Assembly: GCA_030348385.1 (NCBI GenBank)
Contig: JAUCFP010000006.1
Span: 4,615,501-4,679,500 of the forward strand
Direction: 5' to 3'
Source: Cytobacillus sp. NJ13
GTDB lineage: Bacteria; Bacillota; Bacilli; Bacillales; Cytobacillaceae
Length of the DNA: 64,000 nt
Of the stretch, positions 24,377-37,120 are shown in pieces. The notes under the pieces were generated by a model. That model saw only the letters and a program-made list of their open reading frames with translations. It did no database searches and was not told the origin of the DNA. Position 1 is the stretch's first letter, and each line of letters starts with the position of its first letter. The position numbers and the translations under genes are program-made.

Positions 24377-26530
24377 TTGGTGATCAATTTGCTGGCACAA
24401 GCCGAAAGCTATCTGAAAAAATATTTTGGATATACCTCTTTCCGCCCCGGTCAACAGGAGATTATTCAAAATATCCTTTCTCATACCAATACTCTTGGCA
24501 TTCTCCCAACTGGAGGCGGAAAGTCAATCTGCTTTCAAATACCCGCTCTTGTACTCCCCGGAACGGCCATTGTGATTTCTCCCTTAATTTCCCTGATGAA
24601 AGATCAAGTAGATGCCCTTAGCCTTGCCGGCATCCCGGCTGCTTTTATCAACAGCACACTGTCTTCTGCCGAGTATCAGCATGTTGTGGCCGGAATACGT
24701 AATGGTGAATATAAGCTCGTGTATGTGGCGCCGGAACGATTTGGTTCCATGGCCTTTTTGGAATTATTAAACGTTATTTCGATTAGTGCTATCGTCTTTG
24801 ATGAGGCGCACTGCATCTCTCAATGGGGGCATGACTTCAGACCAAGTTATCGTTCCGTCGTCGCTGAGCTTAACAGCCTGAACCAGAAACCTGTAATCAC
24901 TGCTTTGACAGCAACAGCAACACGGGATGTTGCAGATGATATTCGCAGGCTTTTAAACATTAAACAGGAAAATACGTTCATTACTGGTTTTGCAAGGGAG
25001 AATTTATCTTTCCACGTTTTGAAAGGTGTTAACAAAAGGGACTTTATATTGCAGACCATAAAGAAACATAAAAACGAAGCGGGAATTATATACACTTCAA
25101 GCCGCAAGGAAACGGACCAGCTGTACCAATTTTTAAAAGGCAAGAACTGCTCATCTGCCAAATATCATGCAGGCCTAAAGGAAGAAGAACGAAAAGAAGC
25201 GCAGGATGCCTTTGTATACGATGAATCAGACATTATGATTGCAACGAATGCTTTTGGAATGGGGATTGATAAATCCAATGTCAGGTATGTCATCCACTAT
25301 AATCTTCCGCGGAACATTGAAGCCTATTATCAGGAAGCGGGAAGGGCTGGCAGAGATGGCGTGGATAGCACCTGCTACCTGCTGTTTGCCCCTCAGGATA
25401 TCCAGCTGCAGAAGTTTTTGATAGAGGAGAGCAGTCTGAATCAACAAAAAATGGAGCAGGAATACAGCAAGCTTAAGGATATGGTTAATTACTGCCATAC
25501 AGAAAAATGCCTCCAGTCCTATATCATTGAATATTTTGATGAGAATGCTGAATCTATTCAATGCGGCAAATGCAGCAGCTGTCTGGATGAACGGACAAGC
25601 ATGGATATTACTCAGGAAGCTTTAATGATTTTTTCATGCATTAAGCGAATGGGAGAGAGATTTGGCATTACTTTGACAGCCCAGGTTTTGAAAGGCTCCA
25701 ATAATAAGAGAATCCGCGAAATGAATTTTCATAAACTTTCAACATTTGGATTGCTGAAAAATCGCAAAGAAAAAGAGATTGCTGATATGATAAACTATCT
25801 GCTTGCTGAGGACTATCTGATTTTAACAGATGGAAAATATCCGACAGTAAGGCTATCCGCCAGTGCGGTTCCCGTTTTGAAGGGGCAGAAAAGATTATCC
25901 ATGAAAATAAATGTGCCTGTGCCTGTTCAGGACACAGAAGAGAACAATGAACTCTTCGAGATGCTGAGAAAGCTCAGGAAAAAGATTGCAGATGAGGAAA
26001 ATGTCCCTCCTTTCGTAGTTTTTGCTGATGCAGCATTAAAAGAAATGAGCCGCTATTTTCCCGTCAGCAAAGACATGATGTTAAATATTAAAGGTGTAGG
26101 GCAAATGAAGTTTGAAAAGTATGGGGAAGACTTTATCCAGGCTATTAGAGAATTTGCCGAAGAACACAATATTTCCCCTAAGCCTGCAGCAGAAGCGCCG
26201 TCAAAACAAGAGGAACCTATAGATGATCGTCCAAGCTACCAAATTTCCTTTGACTATTACAAGGATGGAGATTCAATAAGGGAAATAGCCAAAAAGCGAA
26301 ATTTCTCGCCGATAACGATTCAGGAGCATATATTTCGCTCTATCAGAGAAGGCAATATAATCGAGTGGTCAGATATTTTCAATGAAACTGAGGAAAAGCT
26401 TGTTTTACAGGCTGCTGAAAAAGCTGGAAGGGACAAACTTAAACCAATTAAAGATGAACTTCCGGAAGAAATAGATTATTTTAAAATCAAAGCTGTCCTG
26501 GTAAAAGATGAACTGCAGAAACAAATTTGA
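24377..26530 (+). CDS. recQ: ATP-dependent DNA helicase RecQ, long form
   Basis: RecQ unwinds DNA 3'-5' in recombination and fork repair. The protein of about 717 residues has the helicase core ([10 protein letters not shown], Walker A LPTGGGKS near residue 40, [35 protein letters not shown]), the zinc-binding and RQC region ([19 protein letters not shown]), an HRDC domain (about 525-600) and a C-terminal helix-turn-helix ([20 protein letters not shown]). The start is uncertain: TTG 24377, GTG 24380 or TTG 24389 with GGTGATC upstream of the last. recQ is not between racE and gerM in B. subtilis; palindromic repeats flank it on both sides. Confidence 0.9.
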   Translation: MVINLLAQAESYLKKYFGYTSFRPGQQEIIQNILSHTNTLGILPTGGGKSICFQIPALVLPGTAIVISPLISLMKDQVDALSLAGIPAAFINSTLSSAEYQHVVAGIRNGEYKLVYVAPERFGSMAFLELLNVISISAIVFDEAHCISQWGHDFRPSYRSVVAELNSLNQKPVITALTATATRDVADDIRRLLNIKQENTFITGFARENLSFHVLKGVNKRDFILQTIKKHKNEAGIIYTSSRKETDQLYQFLKGKNCSSAKYHAGLKEEERKEAQDAFVYDESDIMIATNAFGMGIDKSNVRYVIHYNLPRNIEAYYQEAGRAGRDGVDSTCYLLFAPQDIQLQKFLIEESSLNQQKMEQEYSKLKDMVNYCHTEKCLQSYIIEYFDENAESIQCGKCSSCLDERTSMDITQEALMIFSCIKRMGERFGITLTAQVLKGSNNKRIREMNFHKLSTFGLLKNRKEKEIADMINYLLAEDYLILTDGKYPTVRLSASAVPVLKGQKRLSMKINVPVPVQDTEENNELFEMLRKLRKKIADEENVPPFVVFADAALKEMSRYFPVSKDMMLNIKGVGQMKFEKYGEDFIQAIREFAEEHNISPKPAAEAPSKQEEPIDDRPSYQISFDYYKDGDSIREIAKKRNFSPITIQEHIFRSIREGNIIEWSDIFNETEEKLVLQAAEKAGRDKLKPIKDELPEEIDYFKIKAVLVKDELQKQI

Positions 26531-26532
26531 CA

Positions 26533-26562
26533 GAGAAGCTCCTTATGGGGGCTTCTTTTTCT
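26533..26562 (+). terminator. Terminator of recQ
   Basis: AGAAGCTCC pairs with GGGGCTTCT around a short loop and runs into TTTTTCT. Confidence 0.85.
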
Positions 26563-26578
26563 ATGAAAGATAAGAGAA

Positions 26579-26658
26579 TTTTGAACGTCGATAACTGTCT
26601 AGCTCCAGCGCCTGCCCCCTCGAGGTGTCGGGGGTGGGCAAGGCGCTTGCGCTTTTCC
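26579..26658 (+). repeat. Palindromic REP-like element, minimal form (copy 4)
   Basis: This 80-bp copy has no apex cassette: the left arm GCCTGCCCCCTCGAGG is joined by a short GTGTC turn to GGGGGTGGGCAAGGCGC. It shows the basic hairpin of the family. It lies between recQ and gerM. Confidence 0.88.
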
Positions 26659-26772
26659 TTCGGTTTGTCCAAATTTGTCAAAAATCTATTAACACTTTTA
26701 TCCCAAAAGACGGTCTAAATTTCAGATAGGCTCGTATACATGTAGTACAAACTGTCTCAGGGGGGATTATGT

Positions 26773-27840
26773 ATGTCTATAAATAAAAAAACGTCTATAG
26801 TGTCAGCTGTGCTGGTATCATCTGTTCTATTATCAGGCTGCGGATTGTTTGGAAGCCAGGGGAAGGAAAAGGTCGATCCGCCAAAAGCAGTATCTTATAC
26901 CGATGAAGGCGAAAGTGCTGCCGAAGAAACAGCTGGAAAAGAAACAGCCGAAAATGAAGAGGGTGTTACGGCAAATCTTAAAACAGAGCTTTACTTGATT
27001 GATAAGAATGGGTATGTCGTTCCCCAGACAATTGATCTTCCAAAAACTAATTCAGTTGCTACACAGGCGTTAGAGTATCTGGTAGAAAACGGGCCTGTTT
27101 CAGAGCTTCTTCCTAATGATTTCCGTGCAGTCCTTCCGGCTGATACAAAAGTTTCTGTAAATATTAAAGATAAAGTTGCAACCGTCGATTTTTCAAAAGA
27201 ATTTCAGGAATATGCTCCAGAAGATGAAAAGAACATTCTCCAATCAGTTACCTGGACACTCACACAGTTTGATTCCATTGATAAAGTTAAGCTGACATTA
27301 AACGGACATGAATTAAAAGAGATGCCTGTGAATGGCACTCCGGTCAGCTCGGCATTAAGCAGAGCCAATGGAATAAACATGGATACAACAGAAGTTGTGG
27401 ATATCACTAATACGAAGCCGGTTACCGTTTATTATCTGGGCGGGGATGAAGAAAACTATTATTACGTGCCTGTCACCAAGCGTGTCAGCAATGATATGGA
27501 CAATAAAGTTGAAGCTGTTGTATCCGAACTTATAAAAGGGCCGAACTATGCTTCCAATCTGGTGACAGATTTCCTTCCGGATGTAGAGCTGCTTGAAGCT
27601 CCAAAAATTGAAGAAGGAAAAGTCACATTAAACTTCAATGAGAATGTCTTCAGCAGCTTCGAAGAGAAAATGATTTCCAAGCACTTGCTGAATGCCCTTG
27701 TCCTTTCACTGACAGAACAAAAGGGCATCGAAAGCGTAGCGGTCACAGTCGATGGCAAAGCAGAGATTGTCAATGAGGATGGCCAAAAACTATCTGAACC
27801 TGTAACCCGTCCTGAAAATGTGAATACAGGAAGTTTTTAA
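26773..27840 (+). CDS. gerM: Germination/sporulation lipoprotein GerM
   Basis: GerM is a sporulation lipoprotein that in B. subtilis helps the mother cell-forespore channel complex and cortex formation. The 355-residue protein has a signal peptide ending in the lipobox LLSGC (lipidated cysteine near residue 23), an acidic linker, and two GerMN domains (about residues 70-195 and 215-340), recognisable by the paired segments TQALEYLVENGP and EAVVSELIKGPNY. ATG follows a G-rich ribosome site. Confidence 0.93.
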   Translation: MSINKKTSIVSAVLVSSVLLSGCGLFGSQGKEKVDPPKAVSYTDEGESAAEETAGKETAENEEGVTANLKTELYLIDKNGYVVPQTIDLPKTNSVATQALEYLVENGPVSELLPNDFRAVLPADTKVSVNIKDKVATVDFSKEFQEYAPEDEKNILQSVTWTLTQFDSIDKVKLTLNGHELKEMPVNGTPVSSALSRANGINMDTTEVVDITNTKPVTVYYLGGDEENYYYVPVTKRVSNDMDNKVEAVVSELIKGPNYASNLVTDFLPDVELLEAPKIEEGKVTLNFNENVFSSFEEKMISKHLLNALVLSLTEQKGIESVAVTVDGKAEIVNEDGQKLSEPVTRPENVNTGSF

Positions 27841-28005
27841 TAGAGCAGATTTTGTTATACTATATAGTAACAGGAAAAAGGGGTTGGCATTTAATGCCGC
27901 CTCTTCTTTATTGGTAAAATGAAGGCATGCCAATGTACCTGAGCAAATGATACATATGTCGTACTAAATAATTTTTATCTTAGCAAAAGAAGGGGGAATC
28001 AGCTT

Positions 28006-28776
28006 ATGCGTGCAGATGGACGTGAACCTGAGCAGCTTAGGCCTATACATATTGAAACAGATTACTTAAAGCATCCTGAGGGATCTGTCCTTATAACCGT
28101 TGGAGACACGAAGGTGATTTGTACAGCAAGTATCGATGAGAGGGTCCCTCCATTTATGAGGGGACAGGGGAAAGGCTGGATAACAGCTGAATATTCCATG
28201 CTTCCAAGAGCAACAGAACAGAGAAATATCAGGGAATCAGCAAAAGGGAAAATTTCAGGGAGAACAATGGAAATCCAGCGCCTGATCGGCCGTGCTCTCC
28301 GTGCAGTGGTGGATCTTGATGCACTTGGCGAAAGAACGGTTTGGCTTGATTGCGACGTAATCCAGGCGGATGGAGGGACCCGGACAGCATCCATTACAGG
28401 AGCCTTTGTTGCTATGGCACAGGCGATGGATAAACTGTACAGCAGCAAGAAGCTTACTCACTACCCAATCAATGATTTCCTTGCTGCCACAAGCGTGGGA
28501 ATTCTTAAAAATAAGCAGGCTGCAGTGGATTTGAATTATATTGAAGACTCCTCTGCTGAAGTAGATATGAATGTCGTAATGACTGGCAGCGGTGAGTTTG
28601 TGGAACTTCAGGGAACTGGAGAAGAAGCGACTTTTTCTTATACCCAGCTGCAGGAAATGCTGGGTGCTGCACAGGAAGGGATTTCAGAGCTGTTTGAGTT
28701 TCAAAAGGCTGCCCTTGGGGAGAAAATCACAGAAAGCATTCAAAGCAAAAGAGAAAAGCTTAAGGGGAGGTCATAG
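28006..28776 (+). CDS. rph: Ribonuclease PH
   Basis: RNase PH trims tRNA 3' ends by phosphorolysis. The 256-residue protein shows [17 protein letters not shown] at the start, [38 protein letters not shown], the phosphate-binding arginines in [15 protein letters not shown] and [22 protein letters not shown] 28006 follows AAGGGGGA. rdgB starts one base after its stop, forming an rph-rdgB-ysnB operon. Confidence 0.96.
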   Translation: MRADGREPEQLRPIHIETDYLKHPEGSVLITVGDTKVICTASIDERVPPFMRGQGKGWITAEYSMLPRATEQRNIRESAKGKISGRTMEIQRLIGRALRAVVDLDALGERTVWLDCDVIQADGGTRTASITGAFVAMAQAMDKLYSSKKLTHYPINDFLAATSVGILKNKQAAVDLNYIEDSSAEVDMNVVMTGSGEFVELQGTGEEATFSYTQLQEMLGAAQEGISELFEFQKAALGEKITESIQSKREKLKGRS

Positions 28777-28777
28777 C

Positions 28778-29389
28778 ATGCAGGAAGTTATTATCGCTAC
28801 TAAAAATGCGGGCAAAGCGAGAGAATTTGAACGGATGTTCAAGCCTCTTGGGTATGAGGTTAAAACGATGCTGGATTATCCGGATTTTCAGGATGTAGAG
28901 GAAACAGGAAGCACGTTTGAAGAGAATGCCATTCTTAAAGCGGAAGCCGTTTCTAAAGCTTTTGGAAGAATGGTAATTGCCGATGATTCGGGGCTGATCA
29001 TTGATGCGCTTGGAGGAAAGCCAGGCATCTATTCTGCCCGCTATGCAGGCGAAGAAAAAAACGACCAGAAAAACATGGACAAGGTTCTCGATGAGCTCGA
29101 AAGCATCCCGGATCATAAGCGGCATGCTCGGTTCTATTGCGCTCTTGCAATCGCTGCTCCCGGAAAAACTACTGAAACAGCTGCAGGAACTTGTGAAGGC
29201 CATATCTTAAGAGAAAAAAGAGGGACTTATGGATTTGGCTATGATCCTATCTTTTTTGCAGAAGCAAAAGGCAAAGCAATGGCTGAATTAATGCCGGAGG
29301 AAAAAAGCCAGATCAGCCATAGGGCGAATGCTCTCAAAAAGCTGGAGGAGCTGCTTCCTTCTTTCTTGGCCGGGGCGGAGAACTCATGA
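28778..29389 (+). CDS. rdgB: XTP/dITP diphosphatase (YsnA)
   Basis: This HAM1/RdgB enzyme removes deaminated purine triphosphates from the nucleotide pool. The 203-residue protein has IIATKNAGKAREFERMF (phosphate binding), ETGSTFEENAILKA, MVIADDSGLIIDALGG, the GTYGFGYDPIFF motif and SHRANALKKL. ATG 28778 follows AAGGGGAGG; the frame is open further upstream inside rph, but that is not used. It overlaps ysnB by ATGA. Confidence 0.95.
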   Translation: MQEVIIATKNAGKAREFERMFKPLGYEVKTMLDYPDFQDVEETGSTFEENAILKAEAVSKAFGRMVIADDSGLIIDALGGKPGIYSARYAGEEKNDQKNMDKVLDELESIPDHKRHARFYCALAIAAPGKTTETAAGTCEGHILREKRGTYGFGYDPIFFAEAKGKAMAELMPEEKSQISHRANALKKLEELLPSFLAGAENS

Positions 29390-29904
29390 AAGTACTGATT
29401 GTAAGTGATAGCCATGGGTTAACCTCTGAACTTAGCCAAATTCGCGAAATGCATCCTGATATGGATTTGATGATTCACTGCGGAGATTCTGAGCTTCAGG
29501 CAGATCATGAATCATTAAGAGGATACGCTGCTGTAAGAGGAAATTGTGACTTTGAGGCAGCTTTCCCGGAGGATAGAATAGAAGAAGCTGGGGGAATCCG
29601 CATTTTCGTCACACACGGCCACAGATATTCCGTTAAGTCTACCTTAATGAATCTGTCATACAGGGCACGTGAAATGGAAGCAGATATCGTATGTTTTGGC
29701 CATTCACATGGTCTGGGAGCTGAAATGTCTGATGGGATATTATTTATTAACCCTGGAAGCATACAGCTGCCCAGAGGAAGAAACGAAAAGACATATGTCA
29801 TACTGGAAGCCAGGGGAAAAGATGTTACACTGGATGTGTATGACTTATCTAATGGGAAGATTCCTGATCTGACACAAAATTTTTCACTGGTAAAAAGCAA
29901 TTAA
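29386..29904 (+). CDS. YsnB/YfcE-type metallophosphoesterase
   Basis: This 172-residue calcineurin-like phosphoesterase has the metal-binding motifs SDSHG (about residues 7-11), HCGDSE (about 31-36), GNCD (about 51-54), THGH and GHSH. The in vivo substrate is unknown. The start overlaps the rdgB stop by ATGA, so translation is probably coupled. Confidence 0.92.
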   Translation: MKVLIVSDSHGLTSELSQIREMHPDMDLMIHCGDSELQADHESLRGYAAVRGNCDFEAAFPEDRIEEAGGIRIFVTHGHRYSVKSTLMNLSYRAREMEADIVCFGHSHGLGAEMSDGILFINPGSIQLPRGRNEKTYVILEARGKDVTLDVYDLSNGKIPDLTQNFSLVKSN

Positions 29905-29919
29905 TTTGAATATAATAAC

Positions 29920-29945
29920 TGAGGGAAGCAAGTCTTCCCTCAATA
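29920..29945 (+). terminator. Terminator of rph-rdgB-ysnB
   Basis: TGAGGGAAG (29920-29928) pairs with CTTCCCTCA (29934-29942); the T-run is weak. Confidence 0.65.
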
Positions 29946-29968
29946 ATAAAAAAATATCTTACAAAGTG

Positions 29969-29997
29969 TTGACTTCTTAACATTTGTCTAATATAAT
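29969..29997 (+). promoter_or_regulatory. Promoter of tRNA-Arg
   Basis: TTGACT (29969-29974) and a perfect TATAAT (29992-29997) are separated by 17 bases, about 50 bases before the tRNA. Confidence 0.8.
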
Positions 29998-30048
29998 AAA
30001 TCTTGTCGTTAAGTTAATTAATCTCAATCAAGTGATATTATTCAATAC

Positions 30049-30125
<77 letters not shown>

Positions 30126-30165
30126 TTTACACATCTGGCAGCACTACATATCTTACCGAATTCTT

Positions 30166-30192
30166 ACTCACCATTTTGGTGAGTTTTTTTGT
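30166..30192 (+). terminator. Terminator of tRNA-Arg
   Basis: ACTCACC pairs with GGTGAGT around ATTTT and runs into seven T. Confidence 0.9.
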
Positions 30193-30306
30193 TTTAGTTT
30201 AGTTTTTAATGGCAGGGTCTGCCAGTGCAACCCTCGATATTTAAATCGTCTTTACAAACCTCTTAATATTTGAACCCATTTCAGCTGTCATCTTCCATAA
30301 TTAAAA

Positions 30307-30321
30307 AATTCTCTAAAATTT
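30307..30321. promoter_or_regulatory. Candidate CodY box upstream of ilvB
   Basis: AATTCTCTAAAATTT matches 12 of 15 positions of the CodY consensus AATTTTCWGAAAATT. CodY represses the ilv-leu operon in B. subtilis. The match alone is weak in A/T-rich DNA. Confidence 0.4.
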
Positions 30322-30353
30322 TTTTGTCCCAGGGAATGTGAATATATCAACAA

Positions 30354-30367
30354 TGTAAGCGGATACA
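30354..30367. promoter_or_regulatory. CcpA-binding cre site of the ilv-leu operon
   Basis: TGTAAGCGGATACA matches 13 of 14 positions of the cre consensus TGWAANCGNTNWCA. Its centre is about 89 bases before the predicted start of transcription, the arrangement by which CcpA activates ilv-leu in B. subtilis. Confidence 0.65.
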
Positions 30368-30413
30368 GAAAAACAGATTAATCGAAATTATCTAATAATT
30401 CACGAAAAGGGTG

Positions 30414-30442
30414 TTGACGGCTGATAAAAATGGGCGTAAGAT
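30414..30442 (+). promoter_or_regulatory. ilvB: Sigma-A promoter of the ilv-leu operon
   Basis: TTGACG (30414-30419) and TAAGAT (30437-30442) are separated by 17 bases, followed by a leader of nearly 500 bases. Confidence 0.75.
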
Positions 30443-30559
30443 AGTCCTCAATATAAGAAATTCACACCTTAAAGTTAAATAGAATTAAAACCTTCATCTA
30501 AGTGAAATCTCTCTCAATATGAATTTTTTCAACTTAATAATTCAGTGGTTTAAAGCGTT

Positions 30560-30893
30560 AATGTTTTAAGGGTTTAACTCCGAATAAGAAAAGCGTAGAA
30601 GAGGATAAGTAGTTTTATGACAGGCATTCACAGAGAGCCGGATTTGCTGAAAACCGGTAATGCCCTCTTAAAATGAACTCACCTCTGAGCGCAGTCCTGA
30701 AAGATGATCGATGATCGACTAGGGGCTGCCGGGTGTTCTTCACCCGTTATCAAAAAGGACAGCATTTCGCTGTTCATGAGTGCACGCATCATAAGCGTGA
30801 ATCAGGGTGGTACCGTGGAACAGGTTATCAAAGCCTTTTCATCCCTTATACCTACAATCGATAGGTGTCTTTAGGGGTGGAAGGGCTTTTTAT
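30560..30893 (+). ncRNA. T-box leader, Leu specifier (ilvB)
   Basis: The T-box sequence AGGGTGGTACCGTG (30804-30817) is present, preceded by stem I elements. The specifier loop reads GAA-CTC-ACC, with CTC (Leu) at 30678-30680 and GAGC six bases on. A long terminator (AAAGCC... with GGCTTTTT, about 30829-30892) ends in T. Uncharged tRNA-Leu is expected to stabilise the antiterminator and allow ilvB transcription. The region 30193-30306 upstream shows nothing recognisable. Confidence 0.92.
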
Positions 30894-30930
30894 ATTGGAG
30901 TTATAAAAAATATGAGGAGGTTATCAACAA

Positions 30931-32652
30931 ATGCTGCAGGAAGCTGCCTTAACAGAAACAAAAACGGAGACACATCCTGTCACCGGTGCTGATCTGTTAT
31001 TACGAGCCTTGGAGAAAGAAAATGTTGAAGTGATTTTTGGTTATCCTGGAGGAGCTGTTCTTCCACTCTATGACAAACTGTATCATTCAGAGATTCTTCA
31101 TGTGCTGCCGCGTCATGAGCAGGGAGGAATTCATGCTGCTGAAGGGTATGCCCGGATATCTGGAAAGCCGGGTGTTGTAATTGCCACTTCAGGACCAGGA
31201 GCCACTAATATTGTTACCGGGCTTGCAGACGCAATGATGGATTCACTTCCGCTGATTGTTTTTACAGGCCAGGTGGCAACGGGAGTCATTGGATCAGACG
31301 CCTTTCAGGAGGCGGATATCCTGGGGATAACCACTCCAATTACAAAATACAATTATCAGGTCCGCAGCATTGAAGATATCCCGAGAATTGTTAAAGAAGC
31401 TTTTTATATAGCTTCAACCGGCAGGCCAGGACCGGTACTGATCGATATCCCTAAGGACATAGCTGCGGGAGTTTCAGATCAGCCTGAGGAAGAAAAGGAA
31501 GTGAATCTGCCGGGATATCAGCCTACTTTAAAACCAAATTACCTGCAAATAAGGAAATTAACTGAAGCGGTCAGCAGATCGAAAAAGCCAGTCATCCTGG
31601 CTGGTGCTGGCGTGCTTCATGGTAGAGCATCCAAAGAATTAAAAGAGTATGCAGAGCAGCAGCAAGTTCCTGTTATTCACACACTCCTGGGCCTCGGCGG
31701 GTTCCCGGCAGATCATCCATTATTTATCGGAATGGCAGGAATGCATGGCTGTTATGCAGCCAATATGGGACTTACAGAATGTGACTTGCTGATAAATATT
31801 GGAGCCCGCTTTGATGACAGATTAACAGGAAACTTACAGCATTTTGCACCACATGCAACAGTCGCCCATATTGATATTGATCCTGCTGAAATAGGAAAGA
31901 ACGTTCCGACGTCAATTCCGATTGTAGCAGATGCAAAAGAAGCTCTTGAGCAGCTGATTCTGCAGGATGGAAAACCGCCGGCCCATAAAGAATGGATGGA
32001 AACCATCCTGAGGTGGCAGGAGGAATATCCATATTTCTATGATAAAGAATCTGGACGATTGAAGCCCCAGAAAGTTATGGAAATGCTTCATTCAAAAACG
32101 GAAGGGAATGCCATTGTCGTAACAGACGTAGGACAGCATCAAATGTGGGCAGCCCAATACTACCGCTTTAATAAGGCAGACAGATGGGTGACATCAGGAG
32201 GGCTTGGAACAATGGGATTTGGGTTCCCTGCCAGCATCGGAGCTCAGCTGGCCGACCCGGAAGCATGCGTACTCGCTATTTGCGGAGATGGAGGGTTCCA
32301 AATGTCAACGCAGGAGCTTGCCATTATCCAGGAAATGAATCTGCCGGTGAAAATTATCATTTTTAATAATATGGCCCTTGGCATGGTTAGGCAATGGCAG
32401 GAGATCTTTTATGAATCCCGTTTCTCTCACAGCAAAATCCCAGTACAGCCATCTTTCGTAAAATTGGCAGAAGCTTACGGAATAAAAGGATATGTCATTC
32501 AATCTGAAAGCGAAGCTGAAGAGTTATTGGATGAAGTGCTTCATAACCGTGAACCAGTACTTATCGATTTCCGGGTGGATCCGGGTGAAAATGTGTATCC
32601 GATGATTGCACCTGGAAAAGGACTTCATGAAATGGCAGGTGTAAAACCATGA
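30931..32652 (+). CDS. ilvB: Acetolactate synthase large subunit
   Basis: IlvB is the catalytic subunit of acetohydroxyacid synthase, the first common step to valine, leucine and isoleucine. The 573-residue protein has the thiamine pyrophosphate glutamate in [15 protein letters not shown] (about residue 61), [15 protein letters not shown], the FAD-binding middle domain, and the metal-TPP motif [14 protein letters not shown] followed by NN. ATG 30931 follows GAGGAGGTTATC. It overlaps ilvH by ATGA. Confidence 0.97.
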   Translation: MLQEAALTETKTETHPVTGADLLLRALEKENVEVIFGYPGGAVLPLYDKLYHSEILHVLPRHEQGGIHAAEGYARISGKPGVVIATSGPGATNIVTGLADAMMDSLPLIVFTGQVATGVIGSDAFQEADILGITTPITKYNYQVRSIEDIPRIVKEAFYIASTGRPGPVLIDIPKDIAAGVSDQPEEEKEVNLPGYQPTLKPNYLQIRKLTEAVSRSKKPVILAGAGVLHGRASKELKEYAEQQQVPVIHTLLGLGGFPADHPLFIGMAGMHGCYAANMGLTECDLLINIGARFDDRLTGNLQHFAPHATVAHIDIDPAEIGKNVPTSIPIVADAKEALEQLILQDGKPPAHKEWMETILRWQEEYPYFYDKESGRLKPQKVMEMLHSKTEGNAIVVTDVGQHQMWAAQYYRFNKADRWVTSGGLGTMGFGFPASIGAQLADPEACVLAICGDGGFQMSTQELAIIQEMNLPVKIIIFNNMALGMVRQWQEIFYESRFSHSKIPVQPSFVKLAEAYGIKGYVIQSESEAEELLDEVLHNREPVLIDFRVDPGENVYPMIAPGKGLHEMAGVKP

Positions 32653-33167
32653 AAAGAGTCATATGCCTGACTGTTATGAATCGGCCGGGTGTTCTAAACA
32701 GAATCACGAATTTATTTTCCAAAAGAAACTTTAATATTGAGAGCATTTCAGTTGGCCTGTCTGAGCATGAAGGGATGTCGCGCATCACTTGTGTGGTCCA
32801 TGTTGAGGACTCCAGTGCCAGTGAACAAATTACAAAACAGCTAAACAAGCAAATCGATGTGATAAAAGTAACTGATATCACGGATCAATCGATAGTGGCA
32901 AGAGAGCTCGCCCTCATTAAAGTTCAGGCGGTCCCTTATACCAGAAATGAGATTTACTCTTTAATTGAACCTTTCAGAGCTTCTGTTATAGATGTCAGCA
33001 AAGATAGCATGACCGTTCAGATTACAGGTGAATCTGATAAAGTAGAAGCTTTCATTGAACTCATTAAACCATATGGAATCAAAGAGCTTGCCCGGACGGG
33101 AACAACGGCATTCCCTAGAGGAACACAGCGTACTTCCCAGCAGTCCAAATCATACTCTATTGTTTAA
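32649..33167 (+). CDS. ilvH: Acetolactate synthase small (regulatory) subunit
   Basis: IlvH binds valine through its N-terminal ACT domain ([18 protein letters not shown], about residues 5-22) and regulates IlvB. The 172-residue length and the C-terminal domain ([20 protein letters not shown]) are typical. The start overlaps the ilvB stop by ATGA, so the two subunits are translationally coupled. Confidence 0.95.
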   Translation: MKRVICLTVMNRPGVLNRITNLFSKRNFNIESISVGLSEHEGMSRITCVVHVEDSSASEQITKQLNKQIDVIKVTDITDQSIVARELALIKVQAVPYTRNEIYSLIEPFRASVIDVSKDSMTVQITGESDKVEAFIELIKPYGIKELARTGTTAFPRGTQRTSQQSKSYSIV

Positions 33168-33179
33168 TTATTAATTACT

Positions 33180-33250
33180 GAGTTGATTGTAGCGAGCAGC
33201 CTGGAGCGGAAATAAACGGACAGCATTGATAGACGAAACACTACAATTTA
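33180..33250 (+). repeat. Probable remnant of a second Bacillus intergenic repeat family
   Basis: Between ilvH and ilvC the segment TTGATTGTAGCG, GAGCAGCCTGGAGCGGAAAT, AACGGACA, then CACTACAA looks like the two ends of a common Bacillus repeat (which ends with GAGCAGCCTGGAGCGGAAATCAAC) joined after loss of its middle. ATTGTAG and CTACAAT can close a 7-bp stem. The family assignment is from memory. Confidence 0.4.
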
Positions 33251-33311
33251 TACGAATAGAGCCAAAAATTAATTATAAAAAATAATAAATTTTAATCGGA
33301 GAGGGAGATAA

Positions 33312-35868
<2,557 letters not shown>

Positions 35869-35958
35869 TAGAAGCTCCCGTTCCTCCCCGCGGGTTCGCA
35901 GAGTAACCAAAACAATAATCTATAAGCATAAACAAAAAACCAGACGGAGGGATTAAAA

Positions 35959-37071
35959 ATGAAAAAACGTATCGCAGTACTTCCAGGAGATGGGATCGGC
36001 AAAGAAGTGGTGAAGGGAGCAATTGAAGTCCTGCAGGCCGTTGGAGAACGGTTCGGGCATCAATTCCAATTTTCTTATGGCAAGATTGGCGGTTCTGCTA
36101 TTGATGCAGCCGGAACTCCGCTGCCTGATGAAACGCTGGAGCTTTGCAAAGAAAGCGATGCGGTCATGCTGGGAGCGGTTGGAGGGCCTAAATGGGACCG
36201 GCAGCCTCCCCACCTTCGTCCTGAAAAGGGTCTCTTGAAGATCCGCAAGGAATTGAATCTCTATGCAAATCTGCGGCCAACTCAATATTATTCCAGCCTT
36301 TCGGATACTTCCCCATTAAAGAATGAAGTAATTGAAGGTGTGGATATGCTGATGGTCAGGGAATTAACCGGCGGCCTGTATTTCGGAAAGCCAAGCGAGA
36401 GGACCCAGCAAAACGGAAAAGATGCTGTGGTAGATACATTGTTTTATCAAAAAGAAGAAATGCGGCGTGTCATTAAACTGGCCTTTGAACTTGCCGGAAG
36501 CCGCCGCGGCAAGGTGACTTCTGTTGACAAGGCCAATGTTCTGGAATCAAGCCGAATGTGGAGAGAGGTAGCGGAGGACATTGCAAAGCAATATCCTGAA
36601 GTGACATTGGAGCATATGCTTGTTGACAATGCAGCGATGCAAATGATTAAAAATCCGAAGCAATTCGATGTTGTAGTAACGGAAAATATGTTTGGTGATA
36701 TTTTGAGCGATGAAGCTTCTGTTTTGACTGGCTCTTTAGGAATGCTTCCTTCTGCCAGCCTTTCGGAAAACGGGCCTTATTTATACGAACCAATCCATGG
36801 TTCAGCACCGGATATTCAAGGGAAGAATGCAGCCAATCCTATTGCCATGATTTTATCAGCAGCCATGATGCTTCGCTTATCTTTCGGAATGGAAGAGGAA
36901 GCTGAAGCGGTTGAAAATGCTGTTAATCAAGTGCTTGAAGCTGGCTATCGTACAAGAGATATTGTTTCATTTGGAAAAAAGGTGGTTACTACTTCTGAAA
37001 TGATTGAAGAGGTAAAGGCTACCCTTTTGGATAACGAAGCTATTCTTAATATTATGGGGGCTTATGCATAA
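35959..37071 (+). CDS. leuB: 3-Isopropylmalate dehydrogenase
   Basis: LeuB oxidises and decarboxylates 3-isopropylmalate with NAD+. The 370-residue protein has AVLPGDGIGKEVV, the substrate-binding arginines in LRPEKGLLKIRKELNLYANL, DKANVLESSRMWREV with the catalytic lysine, and YEPIHGSAPDIQGKNAANP, the NAD-specific motif. ATG follows ACGGAGGG. Confidence 0.96.
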   Translation: MKKRIAVLPGDGIGKEVVKGAIEVLQAVGERFGHQFQFSYGKIGGSAIDAAGTPLPDETLELCKESDAVMLGAVGGPKWDRQPPHLRPEKGLLKIRKELNLYANLRPTQYYSSLSDTSPLKNEVIEGVDMLMVRELTGGLYFGKPSERTQQNGKDAVVDTLFYQKEEMRRVIKLAFELAGSRRGKVTSVDKANVLESSRMWREVAEDIAKQYPEVTLEHMLVDNAAMQMIKNPKQFDVVVTENMFGDILSDEASVLTGSLGMLPSASLSENGPYLYEPIHGSAPDIQGKNAANPIAMILSAAMMLRLSFGMEEEAEAVENAVNQVLEAGYRTRDIVSFGKKVVTTSEMIEEVKATLLDNEAILNIMGAYA

Positions 37072-37120
37072 AAGCTGAAATGATGGCTGGACACAGTTTC
37101 AGCTGATTTTAAAAACTGGG

